A DNA stretch of 36,227 nucleotides from Pseudomonadota bacterium (GTDB lineage Bacteria > Pseudomonadota > Gammaproteobacteria > Burkholderiales > SG8-39): contig JAKALD010000004.1 in NCBI GenBank assembly GCA_021813275.1, positions 1 through 36,227 of the forward strand. The letters are read 5' to 3'. Of the stretch, positions 11,217 through 24,864 are shown piece by piece. Numbering within the stretch: the stretch's first letter is position 1; each line of letters opens with the position of its first letter. A program made the translations under genes and the position numbers. A model generated the notes under the pieces. That model searched no databases. It was not told the origin of the DNA and saw nothing but the letters and a program-made list of their open reading frames with translations.

Positions 11217-11230
11217 GCGGGAAAGCGCTC
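11208..11230. terminator. Inverted repeat between convergent genes, candidate bidirectional terminator
   Basis: GAGCGCT-aggcgggaa-AGCGCTC perfect 7-bp stem spanning the nitrilase stop and the corA 3' flank; no clear T-run. Confidence 0.45.
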
Positions 11231-11231
11231 C

Positions 11232-12197
11232 CTACAGCCACCCCGCGCGGCGGAAGCGCCGGAACAGCCAGAAATCGATGCTTGCCATGACGGCGAGCGC
11301 GAGGGGATAGCCGAAGGGCAGCTCGAGCTCGGGCATCGACCTGAAGTTCATGCCGTAGATGCCCGCGATCAGGGTCGGAACGGCGACGAGCGCGGCGTAC
11401 GCCGCGAGCCGCTTCGTGACCTCGTTCTCCTGCAGCGTGATCATCGACAGGTTCACGTTCAGCGCCGTGGTCACCATGTCGCGGATCGAGTCGATGGTGG
11501 AGTTCAGCCGCACGAGGTGGTCGTACACGTCCCGGAAATACTCGCCCATCCCCGCGCACACGGGCGGCACACGGCCGCCGTAGAGCTTGCCGGTCGCCTC
11601 GAGCAGCGGGCCGACGGCGTGCTTGAGCGTCATCAGCTCCTGCTTGAGGCCGTAGAGCGCCTCGACGTTCGCGCGCGCCGACTTGCCGGTGAAGATCTGC
11701 TCGTCGATCGACTCCAGGCGCGTCTCCAGCTGATCGAGCACCGGGAAATAGCGGTCCACCACCGCGTCCATGAGCGCGTAGAGCACGTAGCCCGATCCAC
11801 GCTCGAGCAGCTCGGGCTCGCGCTCGCAGCGCGCGCGCACCTCGGCGAACCCGCGCTCGACGCGGCTCCTCACCGAGAGCACGTAGTTCGCCCCGACGAA
11901 CACGTCGAGCTCGCCCACGTGCAGCGCCTCGCCCGCCGGCTCGACCGCCTGCAGCACCACGAACAGCGAATCGCCGTACTCCTCGATCTTCGGGCGCTGG
12001 TGGCCGTGGCGCGAGTCCTCGACCGCCAGCGCATGCAGGCCGAACTCCCGCTGCATCTCCTCCAGCTCGCCGTCGGCCGGATCGCGCAGCGCCACCCACA
12101 CGAAGCACTCCGGGCGGCTCACATAGGCGCGGATCTCGTGCTTGCCGATCTCGGCGAGCTTCCTGCCCTTCTCGTAGGCGACGCAGTTGACGAGCAT
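11232..12197 (-). CDS. corA: Magnesium/cobalt transporter CorA
   Basis: C-terminal YGMNFRSMPELELPFGYPLALAVMASIDFWLFRRF with the GMN motif; N-terminal CorA cytoplasmic domain. Confidence 0.9.
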   Translation of the reverse strand: MLVNCVAYEKGRKLAEIGKHEIRAYVSRPECFVWVALRDPADGELEEMQREFGLHALAVEDSRHGHQRPKIEEYGDSLFVVLQAVEPAGEALHVGELDVFVGANYVLSVRSRVERGFAEVRARCEREPELLERGSGYVLYALMDAVVDRYFPVLDQLETRLESIDEQIFTGKSARANVEALYGLKQELMTLKHAVGPLLEATGKLYGGRVPPVCAGMGEYFRDVYDHLVRLNSTIDSIRDMVTTALNVNLSMITLQENEVTKRLAAYAALVAVPTLIAGIYGMNFRSMPELELPFGYPLALAVMASIDFWLFRRFRRAGWL

Positions 12198-12221
12198 GGC
12201 GGTTCGCGCGCGGATGATACG

Positions 12222-13343
12222 TCAGGCGCCCGCGAGCGCGGAACCGGGAGCGGTGAAACCGAGGCCGAGCGCCTCGGCCACCGCGCGGTGCGTCACGCGG
12301 CCGCGGTGCACGTTCAGCCCCGCCATCAGGTGGGGGTCGCGCTCGAGCGCGGCGCGCACGCCGTGCTCGGCGAGCGCGAGCACGAAGGGCAGGGTCGCGT
12401 TGTTGAGCGCGAAGGTCGAGGTGTGCGGCACTGCGCCGGGCATGTTCGCCACGCAGTAGTGCACCACGCCATCGACCACGTAGGTCGGCTGCTCGTGCGT
12501 GGTCGGGCGCGAGGTCTCGAAGCAGCCGCCCTGGTCGATCGAGACGTCGACCACGACGGCGCCCGGCTTCATGCGCTTCACCAGCTCGCGGGAGACGAGT
12601 CTCGGCGCCGCGGCGCCGGGGATCAGCACCGCGCCGATCGCGAGGTCCGCGCTCGGCACGTGCTGCTCGATCGCGCTGCGCGTGGCGAGCGAGGTGCGCA
12701 GCGCGTGGCCGAAGCGCTCCGCGAGCGCGCGCAGCCGCCCGAGCTCGTGGCCGAGCACCCACACCTCCGCGCCCAGGCCGAGGGCGACCTCGGCCGCGTG
12801 GCTGCCGACCTTGCCGCCGCCGAGCACCACGACCTTGGCGGGGGCGACGCCGGGCACGCCCCCGAGCAGGATGCCGCGTCCGCCGTGCGGCTTCTCCAGG
12901 TAGTGCGCGCCGACCTGCACCGCCATGCGCCCGGCGACCTCGGACATCGGCGCGAGCAGCGGCAGTCCGCCGCCTGGCGCGGTCACGGTCTCGTAGGCGA
13001 TGCAGGTTGCGCCGCTCGCGACGAGATCCATCGCCTGCTCGCGGTCGGCGGCGAGGTGCAGGTAGGTGAAGAGGGCCTGGCCAGGCCGCAGCTGCCTGCG
13101 CTCGCCGGCCTGCGGCTCCTTCACCTTGACGATCAGCTCGGCGCGCGCCCAGATGGCCGCGGCGTTCGCGGCCACGCTCGCGCCCGCCGCGCGGTACTCC
13201 TCGTCAGGCACACCGATGCCCGCGCCGGCGTCGCGCTCGACGAGCACCTCGTGCCCGTGCGCGACCAGCTCGCGCACGCTCGCCGGCACGAGGCTGACGC
13301 GATGCTCCTGGACCTTGATTTCCTTCGGTACGCCGATCAGCAT
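12222..13343 (-). CDS. ald: Alanine dehydrogenase
   Basis: [50 protein letters not shown]...; internal ATG of ORF 12222..14549; [50 protein letters not shown]. Confidence 0.93.
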   Translation of the reverse strand: MLIGVPKEIKVQEHRVSLVPASVRELVAHGHEVLVERDAGAGIGVPDEEYRAAGASVAANAAAIWARAELIVKVKEPQAGERRQLRPGQALFTYLHLAADREQAMDLVASGATCIAYETVTAPGGGLPLLAPMSEVAGRMAVQVGAHYLEKPHGGRGILLGGVPGVAPAKVVVLGGGKVGSHAAEVALGLGAEVWVLGHELGRLRALAERFGHALRTSLATRSAIEQHVPSADLAIGAVLIPGAAAPRLVSRELVKRMKPGAVVVDVSIDQGGCFETSRPTTHEQPTYVVDGVVHYCVANMPGAVPHTSTFALNNATLPFVLALAEHGVRAALERDPHLMAGLNVHRGRVTHRAVAEALGLGFTAPGSALAGA

Positions 13344-13403
13344 GGGCTTCTCCCGCGGCCGCCGACGGGGCATCTTAGCAGCCGAAAGAGCGCCGCCATC
13401 GGC

Positions 13404-13409
13404 TAAAAT
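13404..13409 (+). promoter_or_regulatory. Candidate -10 element (TAAAAT) upstream of the 13431 aminotransferase gene
   Basis: ggcTAAAATccgcgc about 22 nt upstream of the ATG; no -35 confirmed. Confidence 0.35.
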
Positions 13410-13430
13410 CCGCGCTTTTCCTTCACCCGC

Positions 13431-14636
13431 ATGTCCGAGATCAGCCGCCGCGCCCGCGAGCTGGGCACCGAGAACGCCTTCGTTGTCCTGGCCGAGGTGA
13501 ACGCGCTCGTGCGCCAGGGTAAGGACATCGTCTCGTTCTGCATCGGCCAGCCCGACTTCCCGGCGCCGCCGAACGTGCAGGACGCAGGCGTGCGCGCGAT
13601 CCGCGAGGGCAAGCACGGCTACACGCCCTCGGCCGGCATCGACGAGCTGCGCCAGGCGGCCGCGGCATACCTCGCGAAGATGCGCGGCGGGCTGCCGATC
13701 CGCCCCGAGGACGTCGTCGTCGGCGCCGGGGCGAAGCCGTTCATCGCTTACGCGATCCTGTCCACGACCGACCACGGCGCGGGCGACGAGGTGATCTATC
13801 CCAATCCCGGCTTTCCCATCTACGAGTCGCAGATCCTCGCCTGCGGCGCGAAACCCGTGCCGGTGCACCTGCGCGAGGCGCGCGGCTTCTCGTTCGACCC
13901 GGCCGAGCTGGGAAAGCTCATCACGCCGAAGACGAAGCTCGTGATCCTCAATTACCCGCACAACCCGACCGGCGGGCTGCTCTCGCGCGCCGAGCTCGAG
14001 GCGATCGCCGCGATCCTCGAGCGCCACCCGCAGGTCTGGGTGTACGCCGACGAGATCTACGGCCGGCTCGCGTACGCGGGCGAGTTCTTCTCGATCGCCC
14101 AGGTTCCGGGCATGTACGAGCGCACCATCATCTCGGACGGTGCCTCCAAGACCTGGGCGATGACCGGCTGGCGCATCGGCTTCACGTCGAACCCGGCGCT
14201 CGCGCCGGTGTTTACGCGCTGGATCACGAACACCGACTCGTGCGCCTCGCAGATCTCGCAGTGGGCGGCCCTCGCCGCGATCACCGGTCCGCAGGACGCG
14301 GCCGAGGCGATGCGCGCGAGCTTCCTCGAGAGGCGCGACCTGATCGTGGGCCTGCTCGACGACGTGCCGGGCGTGAGCTGCCAGGTGCCGGGCGGCGCCT
14401 TCTACGTCTGGCCGAACGTCACCGAGGCCTGCCGCAGGGTGGGCGCGGCCGACTCGGAGGCATTCAGGAAGCGGCTCCTGCACGAGGCCGGGGTCGCGGT
14501 GCTCGCCGACATCCACTTCGGCGCGCGCGTGCCGGGCGAAGGCCAGCACCTGCGCTTTTCCTACGCGGCCTCGAAGGACGTGATCGAGCGCGGCGTCGCG
14601 CGCATGGCCGCTTTCATCCGCAAGGGGACCCGGTGA
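13431..14636 (+). CDS. PLP-dependent aminotransferase, class I/II (aspartate/alanine-type)
   Basis: MSEISRRARELGTENAFVVLAEVNALVRQGKDIVSFCIGQPDF...; NYPHNPTGG, YADEIYGRLAY, SDGASKTWAMTGWRIGF. Confidence 0.9.
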   Translation: MSEISRRARELGTENAFVVLAEVNALVRQGKDIVSFCIGQPDFPAPPNVQDAGVRAIREGKHGYTPSAGIDELRQAAAAYLAKMRGGLPIRPEDVVVGAGAKPFIAYAILSTTDHGAGDEVIYPNPGFPIYESQILACGAKPVPVHLREARGFSFDPAELGKLITPKTKLVILNYPHNPTGGLLSRAELEAIAAILERHPQVWVYADEIYGRLAYAGEFFSIAQVPGMYERTIISDGASKTWAMTGWRIGFTSNPALAPVFTRWITNTDSCASQISQWAALAAITGPQDAAEAMRASFLERRDLIVGLLDDVPGVSCQVPGGAFYVWPNVTEACRRVGAADSEAFRKRLLHEAGVAVLADIHFGARVPGEGQHLRFSYAASKDVIERGVARMAAFIRKGTR

Positions 14637-15088
14637 GCGAAGTCTGGCGGCCGAGCGTCACGGTCGCGGCGCTCATCGAGCGCGACGGGCGCTTCCTCCT
14701 CGTCGAGGAGATGGCCCACGGCCGGCTGGTGCTCAACCAGCCCGCAGGCCACCTCGACCCGGGCGAGTCGTTGGTGGCGGCCTGCGCGCGCGAAGCGCTC
14801 GAGGAGACCGCGCATCGCTTCGCGCCGAGCGCGCTCGTCGGCATCTACCGCTGGCATTTCGCGCCCGAGGACGTCACGTTCCTGCGCTTCGCGTTCTGCG
14901 GCCGCCTCGAGGGGGTCGACGAGGGCCGGGCGCTCGACAGGGAGATCGTGCGCCTGCACTGGCTCACGCGCGAGGAGCTCGCCGCGCGCCGCGCGCAGCA
15001 CCGCTCGCCGCTGGTGATGCGCTGCGTTGAGGACTACCTCGCCGGGCGGCGCTTCCCGCTCGAAGTGCTGTCGCGCGAGTTCGCCTGA
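14633..15088 (+). CDS. NUDIX hydrolase (NudJ-like)
   Basis: GTG start overlaps upstream TGA; Nudix box [23 protein letters not shown]. Confidence 0.88.
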   Translation: MSEVWRPSVTVAALIERDGRFLLVEEMAHGRLVLNQPAGHLDPGESLVAACAREALEETAHRFAPSALVGIYRWHFAPEDVTFLRFAFCGRLEGVDEGRALDREIVRLHWLTREELAARRAQHRSPLVMRCVEDYLAGRRFPLEVLSREFA

Positions 15089-15093
15089 GCGCC

Positions 15094-16167
15094 ATGGCCG
15101 AGCGCGTGATCGTCGGCATGTCGGGCGGCGTGGACTCCTCGGTGGCGGCGCTGCTGCTCAAGCGCGCCGGCTACGAGGTCGTCGGCCTGTTCATGAAGAA
15201 CTGGGAGGACGACGACGACGCCGAGCACTGCTCGACGCGCCAGGACCTGGTGGACGCGGCCGCCGCGGCGGAGGTGATCGGCATCGAGCTCGAGGCGGTG
15301 AACTTCGCCGCCGAGTACAAGGACCGGGTGTTCGCCGAGTTCCTGCGCGAGTACGCGGCGGGGCGCACCCCGAACCCCGACGTGCTGTGCAACGCCGAGA
15401 TCAAGTTCAAGGCCTTCCTCGATCACGCCATGCGCCTGGGCGGATCGAAGATCGCCACCGGCCACTACGCGCGCCTCGGCGAGCGCGCCGGGCGCATCGA
15501 GCTGCTGCGCGGCGCGGACGCGGCCAAGGACCAGAGCTACTTCCTGCACCGGCTCACGCAGGCGCAGCTCGCGCGCGTGCTCTTTCCCGTGGGGCACCTG
15601 AAGAAGAGCGAGGTGCGGCGCATCGCGCGCGAGGCGGGGCTGCCGAACCACGCCAAGAAGGATTCGACCGGCATCTGCTTCATCGGCGAGCGGCCGTTCC
15701 GCGAGTTCCTCAACCGCTACCTGCCGCGCAGGCCGGGCCCGATCGTGACGCCCGCGGGCGAGCGCGTCGGCGAGCACATCGGGCTCGCCTTCTACACCAT
15801 CGGGCAGAGAAAGGGCATCGGCCTCGGCGGCAGCCGCGAGGGCTCGGGCGAGGCGTGGTACGTCGCGAAGAAGGACCCTGCGAGCAACACGCTCACCGTG
15901 GTCCAGGGCCACGACCATCCGCTGCTCATGAGCCGCTCGCTCGAGGCGCTCGAGGCGAGCTGGGTGGCGGGCGATGCGCCGCCGCGCCCCTCGCGCCACG
16001 GCGCGAAGACGCGCTACCGGCAGGCGGACGCCGCGTGCACGCTGACGCGCGCTGCCGACGGCGGAATCTCGATCGAGTTCGACCAGCCGCAATGGGCGGT
16101 CACGGCGGGCCAGTCGGTCGTCCTCTACGACGGCGAAGCGTGTCTGGGCGGCGCGATCATCGCCTGA
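15094..16167 (+). CDS. mnmA: tRNA-specific 2-thiouridylase MnmA
   Basis: [76 protein letters not shown]. Confidence 0.95.
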   Translation: MAERVIVGMSGGVDSSVAALLLKRAGYEVVGLFMKNWEDDDDAEHCSTRQDLVDAAAAAEVIGIELEAVNFAAEYKDRVFAEFLREYAAGRTPNPDVLCNAEIKFKAFLDHAMRLGGSKIATGHYARLGERAGRIELLRGADAAKDQSYFLHRLTQAQLARVLFPVGHLKKSEVRRIAREAGLPNHAKKDSTGICFIGERPFREFLNRYLPRRPGPIVTPAGERVGEHIGLAFYTIGQRKGIGLGGSREGSGEAWYVAKKDPASNTLTVVQGHDHPLLMSRSLEALEASWVAGDAPPRPSRHGAKTRYRQADAACTLTRAADGGISIEFDQPQWAVTAGQSVVLYDGEACLGGAIIA

Positions 16168-16919
16168 GCGCGCGCGCCCGCCTCGCCTGCTGGGGCGCGG
16201 CGCTTGCGTTCGCGGCGGCCGGCAGCGCCGCGGCCGCGCCGCTCCAGGTCACGCACGAGGTCTACGGAGGCAGCGCCGCGCCGATACCGGTGACCGCGTA
16301 CCGCGGCGGCGGCCCCGGCCTGCACCCGGCGATCTTCCTGCTCTACGGCGCGCGCGGCCTGGAGCTCGGCGGCGCGATGTACGACGCCTACGCGCGCGCG
16401 CTCGCGGCCGCCGGCGACAACGTCTACGTGGTCGACTACTACGCCCGCACGAAGGTCGTGCCGAAGACGCCGCAGGAGCGCCGCGCGGCGTTCAACGCCG
16501 ACCTCGCGGGATGGGTGAAGGCCGTGGAGCAGGTGATCTCGGCGGTGTCCGACGAGCCGGGCGTGGACGCCTCGCGCCTCGGGCTGCTCGGCTTCTCGCA
16601 GGGCGCCTACCTCGCGATCGCGGTCGCGGCCGACGACCCGGACATCGGCGCGGTGGTCGAGTTCTACGGCGGCATTCCGCCGTCGCTGCGCGGCCACCTC
16701 GTTCGGTTACCGTCGACGCTGATCCTGCACGGCGCTGCGGACAAGGTCGTTCCGGTGCGCGAGGCGCATCGGCTCGCCGACGCGCTGAGCGCCTCGGGCT
16801 CGCGCTACGACATCGTGATCTACCCGCACGCGGGGCACGGCTTCAACGCGCGGCTCGACAGCAAAGCCGGGCGCGACGCCCTGCGGCGCACGCTGCGCTT
16901 TTTCAGGGACAACCTGTAA
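16140..16919 (+). CDS. Dienelactone hydrolase-family alpha/beta hydrolase, putative signal peptide
   Basis: Probable GTG start inside mnmA; hydrophobic N-terminus [19 protein letters not shown]; nucleophile motif [10 protein letters not shown] and H in [10 protein letters not shown] and PHAGHGFNA. Confidence 0.75.
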   Translation: MSGRRDHRLSARARLACWGAALAFAAAGSAAAAPLQVTHEVYGGSAAPIPVTAYRGGGPGLHPAIFLLYGARGLELGGAMYDAYARALAAAGDNVYVVDYYARTKVVPKTPQERRAAFNADLAGWVKAVEQVISAVSDEPGVDASRLGLLGFSQGAYLAIAVAADDPDIGAVVEFYGGIPPSLRGHLVRLPSTLILHGAADKVVPVREAHRLADALSASGSRYDIVIYPHAGHGFNARLDSKAGRDALRRTLRFFRDNL

Positions 16920-16924
16920 GGAAT

Positions 16925-17533
16925 CTAGCGCGGGGCGGTGTCGGCGAACGCCGGCCGCTCGGACAGCCTGTCGTAATAGCGCGCGAGGCTGGCGTGGCGC
17001 TCGCGCCAGTCGACGCCGCCGGGCTTGCGGAACTCGAGCCAGCCCAGGCAGCTGCCCACCGCGATGTCGGCGAGCGTGTAGCGATCGCCGTGGCACCAGT
17101 TGCGCTCGGCGAGCTCGCCCGCGATCTGCGCCAGGCCGCGGTTCAGCTTGCCGAGCTGTCTTTCGACCCAGGCCGCGCTCTGCTCCTTCTTCGCGCGCGC
17201 GAGCTCCTGGCGCACGAGGAGCGCGGCGTCGAGCAGCCCGTCGGCGAGCGCCTCCCAGCGGCGCACCGCGACGCGCTCGCGGTTTTCCTCCGGGATCAGG
17301 CGGCCGATCGGCGACACGTTGTCGAGGAACTCGACGATGACGCGCGAGTCGTAGAGCGCCGTGCCGTCGTCCAGGACGAGCGTGGGAATCTTGCCGAGGG
17401 GGTTGAAGCCGGCGACCGCGCTGTCCTCGCGCGAGAGATCCACCAGCTCGACGTCGCAGTCGATGCGCTTCTCGGCGAGCACGATGCGCACCTTGCGGGT
17501 GTACGGGCTGGTGAGCGAGGCGAGGAGCTTCAT
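16925..17533 (-). CDS. Glutathione S-transferase family protein
   Basis: MKLLASLTSPYTRKVRIVLAEKRIDCDVELVDLSREDSAVAGFNPLGKIPTLVLDDGTALYDSRVIVEFLD. Confidence 0.9.
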   Translation of the reverse strand: MKLLASLTSPYTRKVRIVLAEKRIDCDVELVDLSREDSAVAGFNPLGKIPTLVLDDGTALYDSRVIVEFLDNVSPIGRLIPEENRERVAVRRWEALADGLLDAALLVRQELARAKKEQSAAWVERQLGKLNRGLAQIAGELAERNWCHGDRYTLADIAVGSCLGWLEFRKPGGVDWRERHASLARYYDRLSERPAFADTAPR

Positions 17534-17560
17534 GCGGCGACGTGCAACGACGGGACACGG

Positions 17561-17566
17561 ATTATA
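17561..17566 (-). promoter_or_regulatory. Candidate -10 element (TATAAT) for the GST gene
   Basis: Reverse complement of ATTATA in cggATTATAcagcg upstream of the ATG at 17533. Confidence 0.45.
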
Positions 17567-17599
17567 CAGCGCGTCATGAGCGCGGCGCGGCGGCCGACT

Positions 17600-18999
<1,400 letters not shown>

Positions 19000-19027
19000 T
19001 CCGCGCCCGCCCCGGCGGCTGACGGAG

Positions 19028-19969
19028 TTAGACGACCGCGCCCTCGTGCTGGTCGCGGCGGTCCTTCTTCGGCGGTTTGACGAACTGCTCGCGCTTGACG
19101 CCGAGCCACATCACCAGCGGGCTCGCCACCAGCACCGACGAGTAGATGCCGAACAGGATGCCGATCGTGAGCGCGAGCGCGAAGTAGTGCAGCGCCGGGC
19201 CGCCGAAGATCAGCATCGTCGTCACCATCGCCTGCGTGCTGCCGTGCGTGATGATGGTGCGCGAGATCGTGCCGGTGATCCCGGCGTCGATGATGTGCGG
19301 CACGCTCGCCTTGCGCATCTTCCTGAAGTTCTCGCGCACCCGGTCGAAGACCACCACCGACTCGTTCACCGAGTAGCCGAGCACCGCGAGCACCGCCGCG
19401 AGCACCGGCAGCGAGAACTCCCACTGGAAGAACGCGAAGCAGCCCAGGATGATCACCACGTCGTGCAGGTTGGCGATGATCGCCGCCAGGCCGAAGCGCC
19501 ATTCGAAGCGGAACCACAGGTAGAGCACGATTCCGACCGCGGTCACCAGCAAGGCGAGCGCGCCGTACTGAGCGAGCTCGGCCCCCACCTGCGGACCGAC
19601 GAACTCGACGCGCCGCACCTCGGCGCTCGCGTCCTGCGCCTGCAGCAGCTTGCCGACCGCCTGCGACAGGTCGGAAGTCGACTGGTTCTTGGCGATCGGC
19701 ATGCGCAGCAGCACGTCGCGCGACGAGCCGAAGATCTGGACCTCGGCCTTGTAGCCGGCCCTGTGCAGGACGTCCCGGATCTTGTTGACGTCCGCGCTGT
19801 CCTTGTAGTGCACCTCGATCTGCGTCCCGCCGGTGAATTCGATCGAGAAGTTGAGCCCCTTGGTGGCGAGGAAATACACCGCGGCGCTGAAGGTGATCAG
19901 CGATATGACGTTGAAGATCAACGCATACCGCATGAACGGGATCACGCGGCGGATCTTGAAGAATTCCAT
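19028..19969 (-). CDS. secF: Protein translocase subunit SecF
   Basis: FSIEFTGGTQIEVHYKD; VLGYSVNESVVVFDRVRENFRKMRK. Confidence 0.95.
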   Translation of the reverse strand: MEFFKIRRVIPFMRYALIFNVISLITFSAAVYFLATKGLNFSIEFTGGTQIEVHYKDSADVNKIRDVLHRAGYKAEVQIFGSSRDVLLRMPIAKNQSTSDLSQAVGKLLQAQDASAEVRRVEFVGPQVGAELAQYGALALLVTAVGIVLYLWFRFEWRFGLAAIIANLHDVVIILGCFAFFQWEFSLPVLAAVLAVLGYSVNESVVVFDRVRENFRKMRKASVPHIIDAGITGTISRTIITHGSTQAMVTTMLIFGGPALHYFALALTIGILFGIYSSVLVASPLVMWLGVKREQFVKPPKKDRRDQHEGAVV

Positions 19970-19987
19970 GTGCCGTCGCTCGCCGCG

Positions 19988-21847
19988 CTACTTCCAGGCG
20001 GTGTTGCCGATCGAGAGCTTCGCCACCCGCCGGCGATGCCCGTAGATCAGGTTGACGATGCCGCGCGAGACCACCACCGCGGAGAAGATCGAAGTCAGGA
20101 TGCCGAGGACGTGCACCACGGCGAAGCCGCGCACCGGGCCGGTGCCGAAGATGAGCAGCGAGAGGCCCGCGATCAGGGTGGTGACGTTCGAGTCGAGGAT
20201 CGTCCCCCAGGCGCGCGTGTAGCCGGCCGCGATCGCCGCCTGCGGCGTGGCGCCGCCGCGGATTTCCTCCCGGATGCGCTCGTTGATCAGCACGTTCGAG
20301 TCGATCGCCATGCCGAGGGCGAGCGCGATCGCCGCGATTCCTGGCATGGTGAGCGTGGCCTGCAGCAGCGAGAGCAGCGCGACGAGGAACAGCAGGTTCA
20401 CCGCGAGCGCGATCGCGGACACCACGCCGAACAGCAGGTAGTAGACCGACATGAAGACGACGATCGCGCTGAAGCCCCACCTGGTCGCATCGAAGCCCTT
20501 CTGGATGTTCTCCCTGCCGAGCGAAGGACCGACGGTGCGCTCCTCGACGATGTTCATCGGCGCGGCGAGCGCGCCGGCGCGCAGCAGCAGCGCGATGTTG
20601 TTCGCCTCCATCGTGTTCATGTGGCCCGAGATCTGCACGCGGCCGCCGCCGATCTCGCTGCGGATCACGGGGGCGGTGATGACCTCGCCCTTGCCGCGGT
20701 CGATGAGCAGGATCGCCATGCGCTTGCCGACGTTCTCGCGCGTGACATCGCGGAAGATGCGCGCCCCGACCGAGTCGAGCGTGAGGTGCACCGCCGGCTC
20801 GCCGGTCTGCGAGTCGAACCCCGGCTCGGCGTCGGTGATGCGGTCGCCGGTGAGCACGACCTGCTTCTTGATGAGCAGCGGCTGCCCGTTGCGATCGACG
20901 TAGTACTCGTCGCCGAAGGGCACCTGGCCTTTCGCCGCGGCGGCGAGCGTCTCGGCGTTCATTTGGTTCTCGTCGACCATGTGGACCTCGAGGCTCGCGG
21001 TGCGCCCGAGAATCTCCTTCGCCCGGGCGGTGTCCTGGATCCCCGGCAGCTCCACCACGATGCGGTCCGCGCCCTCCTGCTGGATCACCGGCTCGGCGAC
21101 GCCGAGCTCGTTGATGCGGTTGTGCAGCGTCTGGATGTTCTGCTTGAGCGCGTAGTCCTCGGTGCGCTTGATCGCCTCGCGCTTGAGCGTGCCGACCAGC
21201 ACGTAGTCGCTGCCTTCGTCGCGGTCGGCGAGCGCTAGGTCCGAGGTGAGCGAAACGATCGCATCGCGCGCCTTGGCGCGCATCGCCGCGTCGCGGAAGC
21301 TGATCTTGAGCAGGCCGCCCTGGCTCGTCAGGCCGGTGTAGCGGACGTCCTTGTCGCGCAGGCGCGTGCGGATCTCGCCGGCGATGCTCTCGGCGCGCTT
21401 CTTGAGCGCATATTGCATGTCGACCTGCAGCAGGAAGTGAACGCCGCCGCGCAGGTCGAGGCCGAGATACATCGGGTAGGCGTGGATGTCGGTGAGCCAG
21501 CCTGGCGAGGCCGACACGAGGTTCAGCGCGACGACGTAGGCCGGGTCGGACGGATCCGGGTCGAGGGCCTGCTCGATGACGTGCTTGGCCCGCAACTGGA
21601 TGTCGGTATCGCTGAAGCGCACGCTCGCGCTGTTCGCGGCGAGCATCGCGGCGGTATAGGGAATGTTCGCCTGCTTGAGAGCGTCCTCCATGCGGCCGAG
21701 CAGCGCGGCGTCGACCGTGACTGTCGCCTTCCCGGCGGTCACCTGCACAGCCGGCGCGTCTCCGTACAGATTGGGCAGCGCGTAGACGAGCGCGACCAGG
21801 ATCGTGATCCCGATCAGGATGTACTTCCACAGCGGATAACGGTTCAT
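19988..21847 (-). CDS. secD: Protein translocase subunit SecD
   Basis: MNRYPLWKYILIGITILVALVYALPNLYGDAPAVQV; LGLDLRGGVHFLLQVD; ALALGMAIDSNVLINERIREE. Confidence 0.96.
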   Translation of the reverse strand: MNRYPLWKYILIGITILVALVYALPNLYGDAPAVQVTAGKATVTVDAALLGRMEDALKQANIPYTAAMLAANSASVRFSDTDIQLRAKHVIEQALDPDPSDPAYVVALNLVSASPGWLTDIHAYPMYLGLDLRGGVHFLLQVDMQYALKKRAESIAGEIRTRLRDKDVRYTGLTSQGGLLKISFRDAAMRAKARDAIVSLTSDLALADRDEGSDYVLVGTLKREAIKRTEDYALKQNIQTLHNRINELGVAEPVIQQEGADRIVVELPGIQDTARAKEILGRTASLEVHMVDENQMNAETLAAAAKGQVPFGDEYYVDRNGQPLLIKKQVVLTGDRITDAEPGFDSQTGEPAVHLTLDSVGARIFRDVTRENVGKRMAILLIDRGKGEVITAPVIRSEIGGGRVQISGHMNTMEANNIALLLRAGALAAPMNIVEERTVGPSLGRENIQKGFDATRWGFSAIVVFMSVYYLLFGVVSAIALAVNLLFLVALLSLLQATLTMPGIAAIALALGMAIDSNVLINERIREEIRGGATPQAAIAAGYTRAWGTILDSNVTTLIAGLSLLIFGTGPVRGFAVVHVLGILTSIFSAVVVSRGIVNLIYGHRRRVAKLSIGNTAWK

Positions 21848-21877
21848 GCGCGACTGCCGGCTGTGGGCGCGGTCCTG

Positions 21878-22204
21878 CTAGATGCTCTTGATCGTGCCCT
21901 TCGGCAGCAGCGTCTGCACCGAGGCTTTCTGCACGTTGACTTCGGTGTTCGGCGCGATCTCCAGGGTGACGTAGGACTCGCCGAGCTTGGAGATCTTGCC
22001 GATCAGTCCGCCCGCGGCGACGACCTCGTCGCCCTTCTGCAGGCTTTCGATCATCTGGCGCTGCTCCTTCGCGCGCTTCATCTGCGGACGGATCATCAGG
22101 AAGTAGAGCAGACCGAACATCAGGATGATCGGCAGGAAACCCAGCAAGCCCTGCTCGGCGCCGCCCGCGCCCTGCGCGTATGCGGGGGTGATCAGCACAT
22201 GCAA
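21878..22204 (-). CDS. yajC: Preprotein translocase subunit YajC
   Basis: LLGFLPIILMFGLLYFLMIRPQMKRAKEQRQMIESLQKGDEVVAAGGLIGKI. Confidence 0.95.
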   Translation of the reverse strand: MHVLITPAYAQGAGGAEQGLLGFLPIILMFGLLYFLMIRPQMKRAKEQRQMIESLQKGDEVVAAGGLIGKISKLGESYVTLEIAPNTEVNVQKASVQTLLPKGTIKSI

Positions 22205-22232
22205 CTCCTTGGAGATTCGGGCAAAGCGCCGA

Positions 22233-22238
22233 ATTATA
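22233..22238 (-). promoter_or_regulatory. Candidate -10 element (TATAAT) upstream of yajC-secD-secF
   Basis: Reverse complement reads gatgcTATAATtcggcg upstream of the yajC ATG at 22204. Confidence 0.45.
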
Positions 22239-22272
22239 GCATCGCGCTCGGGCCTGCCCGCGAGCCGGGAGG

Positions 22273-24526
<2,254 letters not shown>

Positions 24527-24534
24527 GGCGCCGC

Positions 24535-24540
24535 ATTATA
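24535..24540 (-). promoter_or_regulatory. Candidate -10 element (TATAAT) immediately upstream of queA
   Basis: Reverse complement reads ccccTATAATgcggcgccATG; 8 nt between the -10 hexamer and the ATG. Confidence 0.45.
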
Positions 24541-24589
24541 GGGGCGCGCTTTCCGCGCGCGTCGAACTCCGCGATAATGCGCCTGCCGC

Positions 24590-24676
24590 GCCGGAATGGC
24601 GGAACTGGTAGACGCAGCGGACTCAAAATCCGCCGGTGGCGACACCATGAGAGTTCGAGTCTCTCTTCCGGCACCA
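24590..24676 (+). tRNA. tRNA-Leu, anticodon CAA
   Basis: Acceptor GCCGGAA pairs with TTCCGGC; anticodon arm gcgga-ctCAAaa-tccgc; long variable arm; T arm gagTTCGAGTctc; encoded CCA. Confidence 0.96.
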
Positions 24677-24864
24677 GCACGGCCGGCGCATCGGGCCGCG
24701 GGGCGGCGGCGCAGACCGCGCCCGGTTCCGTGACCAACCTCACACCGGAACGGTGAATTTCTGTCAGGGCCGCGACATGGCGCCTTTGCGCTCGGTGCCT
24801 TGCTAGACAGGGCACGCCCCCAAGCGTACCTTCTCGGCTGATCTCGCATGGGGGAGTCGGCGGC

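Noticed and set aside
11517-13406. 629-aa plus-strand ORF across corA and ald
   Set aside because: Antisense to two well-supported genes; biased composition.
19046-21238. 730-aa plus-strand ORF antisense to secDF
   Set aside because: Arg/His/Asp/Glu-rich translation typical of antisense high-GC ORFs; secD and secF are clearly real on the other strand.
24726-24756. Imperfect inverted repeat GTTCCGTGAccaaccTCAcacCGGAAC upstream of rpfG
   Set aside because: Arms are interrupted and short; insufficient to call an operator without comparative data.
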